64,000 nucleotides of DNA from Variovorax paradoxus (GTDB lineage Bacteria; Pseudomonadota; Gammaproteobacteria; Burkholderiales; Burkholderiaceae_C): the NCBI RefSeq assembly GCF_018614875.1, contig NZ_JAGGNW010000003.1, forward strand, positions 62,001-126,000, in the 5' to 3' direction. Under the pieces are notes generated by a model that saw only the letters and a list, made by a program, of their open reading frames with translations, was not told the DNA's origin and did not search any database. Within the stretch, counting starts at the first letter, position 1. Each line of letters opens with the position of its first letter. A program made the translations under genes and the position numbers. Positions 6,821 through 16,055 of the stretch are shown piece by piece.

Positions 6821-9800
6821 ATGCGACAAGAACAATTCACTGAGCAACGCCAGGCAGAGGCACCCGACGACCCCCTGTATGTCGACCGTGCGGAGACCGT
6901 CGAACAGCGGTCTGGCAACCTTGATCTGTCGTCACGGCACTTTCGCGCCCTGAGCACCGGCACGCCGCGCCTGGAGCGCGCCACCGCCGACGGTTCGACG
7001 TCCTCGCTGGTTGCCGGACGCGGCCAGGTCGCGCCGACCACGCTGGCCACTCTTCAGCGCGAATATGCGTTCCGCGACGCGCTGCACGAAGACTGGGCCG
7101 CACTGCCGATGGCGTTGGTGCCGCACGGCGAAGGCGCGCTGCTGGTCCTGAAAGACCCGGGCGGCGAACTGCTGCGCAGCAGCCTCGCCCAGCGCCGCAG
7201 CACCGAAGCGTTCGTTGCTCTCGCCATCCGGCTCACCGCCGCCGTCGCCGCGATGCACGCGGCAGGCGTGATGCACCGCGCACTCACGCCGGACCGTGTG
7301 CTGCTCACGTCCGAGGCAAGCACGCACCTGATTGGCTTCGGCTACGCAGCGCGCCTTGCCGCGGGAAACGATGGCCTGCCCGACGTCAACCTGGCCTGGG
7401 ACGAGGACAGCTTTGTCTACATGGCGCCCGAACTCGGTGGCCGCATGAACCTTTGTGTCGATGCGCGCGCCGATCTCTACTCGCTCGGTTGCATCCTCTA
7501 CGAACTGCTGGCCGGCAAGCCCCCTTTCCAGGGAGCGGATGCCGCGGAACGAGTGCATGCGCATGCGACGCAGAAGCCCTGCCCTCCCTGCGAGCTGCAG
7601 GAGGGCGTGCCCCGGCAGCTGTCGCTGCTGGTCCTGAAGCTTCTTGAGAAGGCCCCCGAGCAGCGCTATGGCGACGCCGCATGCCTGCTCGCGGATCTGC
7701 GCCGCTGCGAGACGCTGCAGCGCCGGCACGGAGGCATCCCGCCTTTCGCGCTCGATGCCCAGGGTGCGTTTCGCAGGCTGCTGCGCACGCAGCAGGTGCT
7801 GGGCCGCGACGCCGAAACCGAGACGCTGGTCGCGCTCTACCGCGAGGTTGCCGGCAACGCGCGACCATGCGTCGCCTGGGTCTCGGGCCCATCGGGCATC
7901 GGCAAGTCGATACTGCTGCGCGAGGTCATCTCGCGCATCCAGCAGTCGGGCACGCCGCTGCTGGCCGCCGTCAAGAGTGAGGAAGGCTGCCTCGGCCGGC
8001 CCTATGCCGTGCTGGTGCAGGCGCTCGAACAGCTGCTGCAGTTCGTGCTCGGCTCTCCCGAGGACGAATTCGCGATCTGGCAGGACCGTATCCGCGCCGC
8101 GACGACCGGCGTCGATCGCACGCTGGCCGGCTTTCTCCCGGCGCTCGCGGTGGTTCTGGGCGCGCAACCCGAAGCGCCCGAGACGCCGGACGCGGCACCC
8201 GCGCTCGAACGGGAGCGCGTGCTCCAGGGCATGGCGCGCCTGCTGGCTTGCTTTGCAACGCCTGCGCGGCCCCTGGTGCTTCTGCTGGATGATCTGCAAT
8301 GGGCGGACATCGGCACGCTGCAGGTCCTCGAGCGCCTGCTCCACCAGCATCCGGACAAGGCGCTACTGCTGGTCGGTACGTTCCGCTCCAACGCGGTGGA
8401 AGCGGATCATCCGCTGCGCGCAGGCCGGCTCGCCGAAGTGCCCGCCTCGGTGAACCTGGAACTCGGCCCGCTCGACGAGGGCGCGCTGCGCGAACTGATC
8501 GCGCGAACGCTGCAGCAGGATGCGCACGCCCTGGGCCCGCTGGCCGAAGTGATCGGCCGCAAGACCCAGCGCAACCCGTTCTTCACCCAGCACCTGCTCG
8601 GGCTGCTCGCCGAAGACGGCTTGCTCGCCTACCACGCGGAGGCCGCGGCATGGCGCTGGAACCTCGAGCGCATCGCAGCCCATCCGGGCGTCGACAACGT
8701 CGCCGAACTGCTGGCGCGCCGCTTCGAGCAACTGCCGGCCCCTGCCCAGTCCGCGCTGCGGCTGCTGGCCTGCTTGGGCCACCGGGCCTCGGTCGAAGCG
8801 CTCGCCATCGCTGCGGGGCTCCCGCCCGGCGCCGAAGCGCTGCGCAGCCTGGAAGCGGCGTTCGAACCCGCGATCCAGGCCGGCTGCCTCTGCCGCGAGG
8901 ACGACGACTGGGTGTTCTCCCACGACCGCTTCCGTGAAGCGGCCTATGCCTCCATCCCGCCGGAAGACCGCGCACTGCTGCACCTGCAGATCGCGCGCCG
9001 CCAGAGCGCGTACCCGGCCACGTCCGCGCAGGTCTTCGCGATCGCCGCGCAGGCCAACCTCGCACAGGCCGCCGTCGACACGCCGCAGGAGCGGCGCGAC
9101 TTCGCGAAGCTCAACCTGGAGGCCGGCCGCCAAGCCAAGGCCGCAACGGCCCACCATTCGGCGCTCGGCTTCTTCCGCGCCGCGCTCGATTTCCTCGGCG
9201 AAGACGACGCCAGCGACGACGGCCTGCAGGCGCGCGCGCTGTGCGGCGAGGCCGAGTTCATGACCGGCGCGCTCCAGGTCGCCGAAGCGCGCCTGTCGGC
9301 ACTGGAGCGGGTGGCTGGCGACGGCATCTTCGGCGCCGACCTGGCGCGCTTGCGCGCCGAGCTCTACACCACGCTCGGGCGCTTCGACCTGGCGCTGGGC
9401 GCCGGGCTCGCGTTCCTGCGCAAGTCGGGCATCTACGTGCCGATGCAGCCCGACGACACCGCGGTCGACCGCGAATACGCGCAGCTGCAGGCGTGGCTCG
9501 ACCGCTATGGCATGGATGCGCTGCGGCGCCTGCCGACCGCGACCGATCCGCTGCGCCGCGCCATCACCAACATCTTCGCCGACCTCATTCCGCCGGCGCT
9601 GTACACCGACCAGAACCTGGTCGACCTGATCCTGCTGCGCATGACCAACCTCGGGATCGTGCACGGCCACACGGACGCCTCGGCGGACGGGTACGTGTGC
9701 ATGACGCAGGTCTTCGGCGTGCGCTACGGCGATTACGCCACCGCGCGCGAGTTCGGCGCGCTGGCGCTGCACCTGGTCGACGAGCGCGGCCTGGCCCGCT

Positions 9801-12037
9801 ACCGCGGCCGCGTGTACATGGCCTTCGGCACCATGGTCGTGCCCTGGACGCAGCCCGCCCGCGCGGCGCGCGACTACATCCGCCGCGCCTACAAGGTCCT
9901 GGTGGAGGCCGCGGACCACACCTTCGCGATCTACTGCAGCCCCAACGAGGCCACGGGCATGCTGTTCGCGGGCGAGTTCCTGGGCGATGTGCGCGACACG
10001 GTCGAGCGCGGCCTCGCTATCGCGCGCGACGCCAACTTCCAGTTCGTGGTCAACGCGCTGCTGGCGCAGAAGGTGCTGCTCGCACGGCTGCAGGACGGCC
10101 TCGACGGGGACATGGACGCGCAACCGAGCGTGCCCCAGGAAGGCGTGCCGGCCACGCTGGTGGACTTCGAATACTGGGTGTACCGGCTGGAGGGCGCGCT
10201 GCTGTCCGGCGAGCTCCCGAAGGCACTCGAGGCCCGCCGTCGCGCCGAAGCTTGCGCGTCGTCGGGGCGCACGTTCGCCGAAAGCGGCGAACTGCCGTTC
10301 TACGGCGCGCTGGCGCTGCTCGCGCTGCCCGTGCGCGACGCGGACCAGCAGGCCGCGTTGCAACGCGACGTCGACCAGCTTGCGACCTGGGCTCGCGCCT
10401 GCCCCGAGAACTTCTCGGCGCGTTTCGACCTGGTGTGCGCCGAGCTGGCGAGAGTCGGCGGCCAGCCGCTCGAAGCCGGCGAGGCCTACGCGCGCGCGGT
10501 GTCGCACGCCCGTCGCAACGGCTTCACCCAGGTCGAGGCGCTGGCGGCCGAGCTGGCCGCCGCGTTCCATGCCGGCCGCGGCGACGAACTGTCCGCCCAC
10601 GGCCACCTGCGCTACGCACGCGGCGCATGGCAGCGCTGGGGCGCCGCGGCCAAGGTGCGGCAGCTGCAGGCGGCCCATCCCGCGGTGTTCGAGCAGGACG
10701 CCTGGGCGCCCGCGGCCAGCCGCCTGCAGGCGCTGGACGCGCAGGCCGTGCTGCGCATCTCGACCGCGCTCGCGAGCGACATCGTTCCCGCGCGCCTGGT
10801 CGAGACCCTGCTGCGCACCGCGCTCGAGAGCGCCGGCGCCGGCTACGGCACGCTCACCCTGCTGCGCCAGGGCGCCTGGCAGGTGCGCGCGCGGGCCCAG
10901 GTGATCGACGGGGCGATCTCGGTCATGCAGGAGTCCGCTGCCCTCGGCGCCAACGTTTCTCCGGTGTCGATCGTGCAGGCCGTCGCACGCACCCAGCAGC
11001 GCCTGGTGGTGAGCGATGCGCGCGAGGAACCGTCCCTTGCGCAGGACGATTACGTGCGCCGCCGACGCCCGCGCTCGGTGCTGTGCGTGCCGCTGATGCG
11101 CCATGCGACCCTCATCGGCGTGCTGTACCTGGAGAACAACCTCGCGGCCCGCGTGTTCACGCTGGCCAAGGCCGAGGTGCTGGAGGTGATCGCCTCGCAC
11201 GCGGCCTTCGCGCTCGAGAACGCCCGGTTGTACGAGGAACTGCTCGACCAGAACCAGCAGCGTGCCCTTGCCGAAGAACAACTGCGCAGCGCGCTCGCCG
11301 AACTCGAGCGCGCGAGCCGCCTGAAGGCCATGGGCGAGCTGGTGGCGTCCATCGTCCACGAGATCGGGCAACCCATCGCCGCCGTCGACACCTCGGCCAG
11401 CGCCGCGCTGCGCTGGCTCGATCGCGGCAACCCGGACATCGGCGAAGCGCGCGAGATGCTCGTGCACATCAGCAAGAGCGCGCTGCGGGCCCGCGCCATC
11501 ATCCAGAGCCTCAGGGCCAAGGCGCGCAAGGCCGAGCCGCAGTTCGCCGCGTTCGACCTCAACGAGGCACTGCTGGAAGCGGTGACGCTGGTGGCCGGCC
11601 CGCTAGAGTCGCTGGGCGTCGTCCTCGAGCTGCAGGGCCTGGACGCGCCGGTGCCGGTGCACGGCGACCGCGTGCAGTTGCAGCAGGTCGCGGTCAACCT
11701 GCTGATGAACGGCGCCGAGTCGATGGCGGCGCTCGCGCACGGCCCGCGGCGGCTGCTGCTCGCCTGCGCGAGCGACGACGAAGGCGGCGTGCGCGTGGCG
11801 GTGGACGACGTGGGCACCGGCATCGGCGCCGAGACCGCCGAGCAGCTGCTGCAGCCCCTGTTCACCACCAAGGCCAATGGCATGGGCATGGGCCTGGCGA
11901 TCTGCAAGTCGATTCTCGATGCGCACGGCGGCACGCTGGCCTTGCTGCCGCGCGAGATAGCAGGCACACACGCCGTGTTCACACTGCCTCCCCCGGACCT
12001 GTCCACTTCAACATCCGCCGCGTCTTCGACCGTCTGA
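6821..12037 (+). CDS. giant hybrid sensor: kinase-like domain, AAA/TPR-type ATPase, GAF, histidine kinase
   Basis: A 1738-residue cytoplasmic protein. Residues about 60-290 are Ser/Thr-kinase-like, but the catalytic loop reads HRALTPDR (HRD Asp replaced by Ala, near 150) and the DFG motif reads GFG (near 172). Residues about 330-640 form an AAA ATPase with Walker A GPSGIGKS near 357 and Walker B VLLLDDLQWAD. Residues about 640-1300 are helical-repeat-like. A GAF domain follows at about 1305-1465. HisKA has the phosphoacceptor His1513 in SIVHEIGQP, and HATPase has DVGTGIG and GMGMGLAI. The architecture matches annotated 'trifunctional' sensor kinases. The kinase domain looks inactive; the histidine kinase looks intact. 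The LuxR-type regulator 24 bp downstream is the likely partner. Confidence 0.9.
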   Translation: MRQEQFTEQRQAEAPDDPLYVDRAETVEQRSGNLDLSSRHFRALSTGTPRLERATADGSTSSLVAGRGQVAPTTLATLQREYAFRDALHEDWAALPMALVPHGEGALLVLKDPGGELLRSSLAQRRSTEAFVALAIRLTAAVAAMHAAGVMHRALTPDRVLLTSEASTHLIGFGYAARLAAGNDGLPDVNLAWDEDSFVYMAPELGGRMNLCVDARADLYSLGCILYELLAGKPPFQGADAAERVHAHATQKPCPPCELQEGVPRQLSLLVLKLLEKAPEQRYGDAACLLADLRRCETLQRRHGGIPPFALDAQGAFRRLLRTQQVLGRDAETETLVALYREVAGNARPCVAWVSGPSGIGKSILLREVISRIQQSGTPLLAAVKSEEGCLGRPYAVLVQALEQLLQFVLGSPEDEFAIWQDRIRAATTGVDRTLAGFLPALAVVLGAQPEAPETPDAAPALERERVLQGMARLLACFATPARPLVLLLDDLQWADIGTLQVLERLLHQHPDKALLLVGTFRSNAVEADHPLRAGRLAEVPASVNLELGPLDEGALRELIARTLQQDAHALGPLAEVIGRKTQRNPFFTQHLLGLLAEDGLLAYHAEAAAWRWNLERIAAHPGVDNVAELLARRFEQLPAPAQSALRLLACLGHRASVEALAIAAGLPPGAEALRSLEAAFEPAIQAGCLCREDDDWVFSHDRFREAAYASIPPEDRALLHLQIARRQSAYPATSAQVFAIAAQANLAQAAVDTPQERRDFAKLNLEAGRQAKAATAHHSALGFFRAALDFLGEDDASDDGLQARALCGEAEFMTGALQVAEARLSALERVAGDGIFGADLARLRAELYTTLGRFDLALGAGLAFLRKSGIYVPMQPDDTAVDREYAQLQAWLDRYGMDALRRLPTATDPLRRAITNIFADLIPPALYTDQNLVDLILLRMTNLGIVHGHTDASADGYVCMTQVFGVRYGDYATAREFGALALHLVDERGLARYRGRVYMAFGTMVVPWTQPARAARDYIRRAYKVLVEAADHTFAIYCSPNEATGMLFAGEFLGDVRDTVERGLAIARDANFQFVVNALLAQKVLLARLQDGLDGDMDAQPSVPQEGVPATLVDFEYWVYRLEGALLSGELPKALEARRRAEACASSGRTFAESGELPFYGALALLALPVRDADQQAALQRDVDQLATWARACPENFSARFDLVCAELARVGGQPLEAGEAYARAVSHARRNGFTQVEALAAELAAAFHAGRGDELSAHGHLRYARGAWQRWGAAAKVRQLQAAHPAVFEQDAWAPAASRLQALDAQAVLRISTALASDIVPARLVETLLRTALESAGAGYGTLTLLRQGAWQVRARAQVIDGAISVMQESAALGANVSPVSIVQAVARTQQRLVVSDAREEPSLAQDDYVRRRRPRSVLCVPLMRHATLIGVLYLENNLAARVFTLAKAEVLEVIASHAAFALENARLYEELLDQNQQRALAEEQLRSALAELERASRLKAMGELVASIVHEIGQPIAAVDTSASAALRWLDRGNPDIGEAREMLVHISKSALRARAIIQSLRAKARKAEPQFAAFDLNEALLEAVTLVAGPLESLGVVLELQGLDAPVPVHGDRVQLQQVAVNLLMNGAESMAALAHGPRRLLLACASDDEGGVRVAVDDVGTGIGAETAEQLLQPLFTTKANGMGMGLAICKSILDAHGGTLALLPREIAGTHAVFTLPPPDLSTSTSAASSTV

Positions 12038-12060
12038 GCCACATCGCGACGTCCCGCTCC

Positions 12061-12726
12061 ATGCACCCTTCCCTCGCCCCCTCGACCGCCTCGCGCACCG
12101 CCCACGGCACGCGTCTCGTGTACGTCGTCGACGATGACGAACTCGTACGCGGTGCGCTGGGCAGCCTGCTGCGCTCCATCGAGCTGGAAGTCCGTGCGTT
12201 CGGCTCTACCGAAGAATTCCTCGCCGCACCGCGCGCCGATGTGCCTTCCTGTCTCGTGTTGGACGTGCGCCTGCGTGGCCAGAGCGGCCTCGCATTGCAG
12301 CAAACCCTGCTTCAGCTCGGTCGCCCGCACATTCCCATCATCTTCATGACCGGCCACGGCGACATCGCCATGACCGTGAAGGCGATGAAGGCCGGGGCTT
12401 CGGACTTCCTGGGCAAACCCTTTCGCGACCAGGACATGATCGATGCGGTCATCGCCGCGCTGGACAGCGACGCGAAGCGCCTCGAGGTCGGGCGCTCGCT
12501 GCGTGAACTGCATGTCTGCTGGGACTCGCTGACACCCCGCGAGCGCGAGGTGGTGCAGCATGTGGCCACAGGGCTGATGAACAAGCAGATCGCCGCCAAT
12601 ATGGGAATCGCGGAGATCACCGCCAAAATCCATCGCGGCCAGGCGATGCGCAAGATGAATTCGCGCTCGGTCGCAGAGTTGGTGCGCAAGATGGAAGCGC
12701 TTGGCGTCGTGCAGAACGTTTCGTGA
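12061..12726 (+). CDS. FixJ/NarL-type response regulator (receiver plus LuxR helix-turn-helix)
   Basis: A 221-residue regulator. The receiver has Asp24-Asp26, phosphoacceptor Asp68 (CLVLDVRLRGQSG), the TGHGDIAM segment and the GKPF lysine motif. The C-terminal domain is LuxR-type, with LTPREREVVQHVATGLMNKQIAANMGI and a recognition helix ending in the HRGQAMRKMNSRSVAELVRK segment. The order, FixJ-like receiver with the GHGDI signature then LuxR helix-turn-helix, is typical of partners of hybrid histidine kinases. It starts 23 bp after the giant sensor gene and is almost certainly co-transcribed with it. A single-domain receiver follows. Confidence 0.92.
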   Translation: MHPSLAPSTASRTAHGTRLVYVVDDDELVRGALGSLLRSIELEVRAFGSTEEFLAAPRADVPSCLVLDVRLRGQSGLALQQTLLQLGRPHIPIIFMTGHGDIAMTVKAMKAGASDFLGKPFRDQDMIDAVIAALDSDAKRLEVGRSLRELHVCWDSLTPREREVVQHVATGLMNKQIAANMGIAEITAKIHRGQAMRKMNSRSVAELVRKMEALGVVQNVS

Positions 12727-12822
12727 GTCCGCCGGCAACCGCGTGGGCGTTGGCCGCCCATACCTACATATGATGGCGCCGCGCGCTGGCGGCGGTATTC
12801 TGGGGCACCGGGCAATGACGGG

Positions 12823-13242
12823 ATGGTCCCAGTCATTTCTCAGGTAAAGAGCCGGAATCCTCCCTTGCCCTCGCCCAGCATCGAGCTCGTGTCCATCGTC
12901 GACGACGATCCTTTCGTGCGCACTGCGACGTGCAGTCTCGTGCGCTCGCACGGATGGGAAGCGCGCGAGTTCGCGTCGGCCTCGGCGTTTCTCGATTCCG
13001 ACATTGCGGCTCGTACGCGCTGCTTGGTGTGTGATGTGCAGATGCCGGCGATGGACGGCATCGAGTTGCTGGACCGGCTCCAAGGCCAGGGCATCCGCAT
13101 TCCCACGCTGTTCATCACCGCCTTCGCCTCGGCGCGGGTGCGCGAGCGCGTGAAGGCCAGCACGGCGCTGTGTCTTATCGAGAAGCCGATCGACGCTTGT
13201 GAGCTGGAGACCTGGATCGGCCACGCGCTCAAGCACGACTGA
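12823..13242 (+). CDS. single-domain response regulator (receiver only)
   Basis: A 139-residue protein made of a short extension and one receiver domain: acidic triad Asp27-Asp29, phosphoacceptor Asp71 (CLVCDVQMPAMDG), the ITAFAS segment and EKPID for the conserved lysine. There is no output domain, so it probably acts as a phosphate sink, a phosphorelay intermediate or a protein-protein switch for the upstream giant kinase. ATG 12823 is used; the true start may be a little downstream because the first 18 residues are not receiver sequence. It closes the three-gene signalling group. Confidence 0.85.
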   Translation: MVPVISQVKSRNPPLPSPSIELVSIVDDDPFVRTATCSLVRSHGWEAREFASASAFLDSDIAARTRCLVCDVQMPAMDGIELLDRLQGQGIRIPTLFITAFASARVRERVKASTALCLIEKPIDACELETWIGHALKHD

Positions 13243-13283
13243 CGAGGGCGTGCGCGAGGCGCCGGCCAACCTTGACATGCCAC

Positions 13284-13313
13284 AGTCTCCCGCTCGCGGA
13301 GCGGCCGGAGACT
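13284..13313. terminator. nested hairpin between convergent genes
   Basis: AGTCTCC (13284-13290) pairs with GGAGACT (13307-13313), and inside it CGCTC pairs with GAGCG around a GCG loop. The structure is GC-rich and lies between the receiver gene on + and the MlrC-like gene on -. No T-tract follows on either strand, so it is a hairpin that may help termination rather than a classical terminator. Confidence 0.4.
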
Positions 13314-13361
13314 CGCACTCCGTCGCGCTTCACACGGCAGGCGGCTCGCCCGCACTATGCG

Positions 13362-14855
13362 TCACTGCGCTTTGCCGAAGACGGGGCCGTTCGGCTTCAG
13401 GCGCATGCCGCGGCCCAACTTCTTCCACGGCAATTCGGACGGATCGGCGATGAAGGGGCCCGGCGCGCGCACGACGATGATCTCTTCGGCGATGGCCGCG
13501 AAATCGGCACGGAAATGCACCGAGCTCTTGTTCACCAGGATCTTCATCTGCGAAGGCTCGATGCCCACCGCGCGGTACATGTTGCGGTCGAGCAGTTGCG
13601 CCTTGGCCGAGCTCACTGCAATGCGCACGCCACCGATGCGCAGTCGCGCCATGCGGCCGAGGTCGGATGCCTTGCCGTTCATCATCGGCCCTCCGTAGAC
13701 GAACTTGCCATCCGACAGCGCCTCGACCACGAAATGCCCGCGCAGCGGCGCGTCGCCCTCGACCTGCGGACAGCCGCCGAGCGCGATATCGATGGTCGCG
13801 CCAACGCCAGCTTCGTGCGCCGCGGCTGCCGCAGCCGGGTCGCACAAGAGGCCGATGGCCGCGTCCTGCGCACCGAGCGCGAGCAACGTGCGCAGCATGC
13901 CGGTGGTGTTCGAGTCGCCGCCCACGCCGGGGTTGTCCTGCGTATCGGCAATGATCACCGGCTTGTCGGCCGTGCGCGCGATGCGCATGGCACGCCGCAC
14001 GGCCGGATCAGGTGCCTCGAACGCAACGGCCCACTGCTCCTCGGGCTCGCACACGCGCTCGAACAGCGCCTGCACCGCACGCCCGGCCTCGGCCTCGTCG
14101 AAGGCATAACCCCAAACCACCGGTCCGCATTCGGCGAAGTCGGCGGCCGGGAAACCCGGCGCGAATGACAGCGACAGAACCTGCGGCTCCAGTTCCGCGA
14201 GCAGTTCGTAGACGCCGCGCGCCGGTTGCAACATGGTCGACATGCTGTTGACCGGAATGAGAAACGGCACCCGTCGCGCCACCAGCTGCGCAGGCCTGTC
14301 GGAGCGCATCAGCGCCAGCAGGAGTTCGCCTGCACGGCGGCCGGTATCGGCCATGTCCACATGCGGATAGGTGCGGTAGGCGACGACGCCGTCGGCGAGC
14401 GAGAGGATCTGCTGCGTCACGTTGGCGTGCGAGTCGAGCGAGACCACGATCTTCATGTCGGCACCGACCACCGCGCGGATGCGAGAGAGCAACTCCCCCT
14501 CGCCGTCATCCAGGTGCTGCGCCACCATGGCACCGTGCAGGTCGAGGTAGATGGCGTCGAACGATGCACTTGCGGCGGCATCGACGATTTCGCCGGCAAT
14601 GCGTTCATAGGCATCGGTGGTCACGTGCGCCGATGCGCCTGCACCGGCCCAGATCACGGGCGTGACGAGATGGCCCTGGGCACGCACGAAGTTGATGAAT
14701 CCGCTCGCGGGTAAATTGACATTGAGCAATTCGAAAACCCCTTCACCGCGTACCAGGCCCGGAAAGTCTTCGCCGCGCACGAAGCTTTCGTAGGAGGCCA
14801 CGGTGGGCGCGAAGGTGTTGGTCTCATGCTGGAAGCCGGCAACGAGGATGTTCAA
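13362..14855 (-). CDS. M81-family (MlrC-like) metallopeptidase
   Basis: A 497-residue protein of the size and layout of the M81/microcystinase C family: N-terminal NILVAGFQHETNTFAPT, a central metal-site region with YLDLHGAMVAQHLDDGEGELL and SLDSHANV, and an MlrC C-terminal domain with ADTQDNPGVGGDSNTTGML. In microcystin degradation MlrC cleaves linear tetrapeptide products; many relatives act on other small peptide or amide substrates. No mlrA, mlrB or mlrD is nearby. Its partner is the Bug receptor gene 45 bp upstream on the same strand, which suggests uptake and hydrolysis of one small substrate. Confidence 0.88.
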   Translation of the reverse strand: MNILVAGFQHETNTFAPTVASYESFVRGEDFPGLVRGEGVFELLNVNLPASGFINFVRAQGHLVTPVIWAGAGASAHVTTDAYERIAGEIVDAAASASFDAIYLDLHGAMVAQHLDDGEGELLSRIRAVVGADMKIVVSLDSHANVTQQILSLADGVVAYRTYPHVDMADTGRRAGELLLALMRSDRPAQLVARRVPFLIPVNSMSTMLQPARGVYELLAELEPQVLSLSFAPGFPAADFAECGPVVWGYAFDEAEAGRAVQALFERVCEPEEQWAVAFEAPDPAVRRAMRIARTADKPVIIADTQDNPGVGGDSNTTGMLRTLLALGAQDAAIGLLCDPAAAAAAHEAGVGATIDIALGGCPQVEGDAPLRGHFVVEALSDGKFVYGGPMMNGKASDLGRMARLRIGGVRIAVSSAKAQLLDRNMYRAVGIEPSQMKILVNKSSVHFRADFAAIAEEIIVVRAPGPFIADPSELPWKKLGRGMRLKPNGPVFGKAQ

Positions 14856-14900
14856 GGGAGGCTTTCTGAGTGAATGGTTGAAGACAGGGGCGTCCGGCGG

Positions 14901-15914
14901 TCACTGCGGCGTGAGCCGGATGGAGCGAGCCATCCGTTTGAACTTGTCCGTCTCGTCCGCATAGAACTTCGCCGAGACCTCGAGCGGCTGCGACTTCATC
15001 GCCTGCACGCCCGACAGCGCGAGCGCACGCGCCATCTCGGGTGACCGGATGGCCTGCTGAGACGCCTCCATCAGCGCACGTGCGCGCTCGGCCGGCATGC
15101 CGTCGCGTGCCATCACGCCCAGCCACACGGCATAGACCAGTGACTGCTTCTGCGCCAGCGTGCTCTCGGTGATGGCTGGAACATCGGGAAGCGTGCGCAT
15201 GCGCTGCGTGTCCAGGATGTCAAGCGCCTTGATCTTGCGTGTCTCCAGCAGTTGCGTGGAGGCGCCGAGATTCGGCAGGATCGTGATGTCGATCTGCTGG
15301 CCCGCGAGGTCCTGCATCATTGGCGTGGCGCCTTTGTAGGGCACATGCAGCAGCTTCGCGCCCGTGGTCTGCGCGATGTACTCCGACACAATGTGGTACA
15401 TCGAGCCGTTGCCCGGGCTGCCGAAGGTCAGGCCCGGATTTCCAGGTTTCTTGCCGGCCGCGATCACCTGCTCGAGCGAGGAATAAGGAAGATCGTTGCG
15501 CGCCATCACGACCAGCGGATGGGTCGAGATGGGCGCCAGCAGCACGAGTTCCTCGGGCTTGTATTTCGCAGACGCATTGGAGAGCGGCGTGAGGATCGCC
15601 TCATTGGGCGAGCCCATGATCAATGTGTAGCCGTCGGCCGGCCGGCTGAGCATGCGCTGCACTGCCAGCGCGCCGCCTGCACCCGGCAGGTTTTCGATGA
15701 CGAAGGGCTGCCCCAGCACCTTCGCCATGGTGGGCTGCATCGCACGCGCCAGCACGTCGGCAGGTCCGCCGGGCGGGAACGCGACGAGCATGGTGATCGG
15801 CTTGGAAGGAAAGGCATCGGCGGCCCCAGCCGGCACGGAGCCCGCCGCGGCCCCGAACAATGCGGCGCTCAAGGTAAGCAGCCGGGCGAAGGAATTCAGT
15901 GGTGCGGTTTGCAT
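14901..15914 (-). CDS. Bug-type (TctC-like) periplasmic solute receptor
   Basis: A 337-residue tripartite-tricarboxylate-type binding protein with a signal peptide (start MQTAPLNSFARLLTLSAALFG) and family landmarks FPSKPITMLVAFPPGGPADVLAR, VIENLPGAGGA, GSPGNGSMYHI and LLHVPYKGATPMMQDL. ATG 15914 is used; the frame is open much further upstream but that overlaps the divergent LysR gene. These receptors are expanded in Comamonadaceae and usually lack adjacent TctA/TctB membrane genes, as here. It precedes the MlrC-like gene and probably binds that enzyme's substrate or a related carboxylate. Confidence 0.92.
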   Translation of the reverse strand: MQTAPLNSFARLLTLSAALFGAAAGSVPAGAADAFPSKPITMLVAFPPGGPADVLARAMQPTMAKVLGQPFVIENLPGAGGALAVQRMLSRPADGYTLIMGSPNEAILTPLSNASAKYKPEELVLLAPISTHPLVVMARNDLPYSSLEQVIAAGKKPGNPGLTFGSPGNGSMYHIVSEYIAQTTGAKLLHVPYKGATPMMQDLAGQQIDITILPNLGASTQLLETRKIKALDILDTQRMRTLPDVPAITESTLAQKQSLVYAVWLGVMARDGMPAERARALMEASQQAIRSPEMARALALSGVQAMKSQPLEVSAKFYADETDKFKRMARSIRLTPQ

Positions 15915-16006
15915 GTCATCCTCTTTCAGACAGCGCCTCGAAGGCGGCGCAGGGTGGTGTCGAAGCGGATTGTTTGACGTAGCATCAGTTCGAGCAATAG
16001 CAACTT

Positions 16007-16028
16007 TTTGAGCACTTCGTTGCTCAAA
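16007..16028. promoter_or_regulatory. perfect inverted repeat, likely LysR operator
   Basis: TTTGAGCA (16007-16014) and TGCTCAAA (16021-16028) are exact inverted repeats separated by 6 bp (CTTCGT). The site lies 27 bp before the LysR start (ATG 16056) and about 93 bp before the divergent Bug receptor start. Position and symmetry suit an autoregulatory binding site for the LysR protein. Confidence 0.6.
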
Positions 16029-16055
16029 TGGCAACAACTTCGAAAGGAGAGGACC

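Noticed and set aside
8363..11467. A 1034-codon open frame on the minus strand inside the giant sensor gene
   Set aside because: It is a by-product of high GC and codon bias opposite a real gene; its peptide has no domain pattern, while the plus-strand frame has recognisable motifs from end to end.
9241..12060. A long plus-strand frame running into the LuxR-type regulator gene
   Set aside because: The part before 12061 overlaps the giant sensor gene and is low-complexity Arg/Ala-rich peptide. Only the regulator from ATG 12061 is protein-like.
13362..15914. Microcystin degradation cluster
   Set aside because: Only an MlrC-like gene is present; mlrA, mlrB and mlrD are absent, and M81 proteins are widespread with other substrates.
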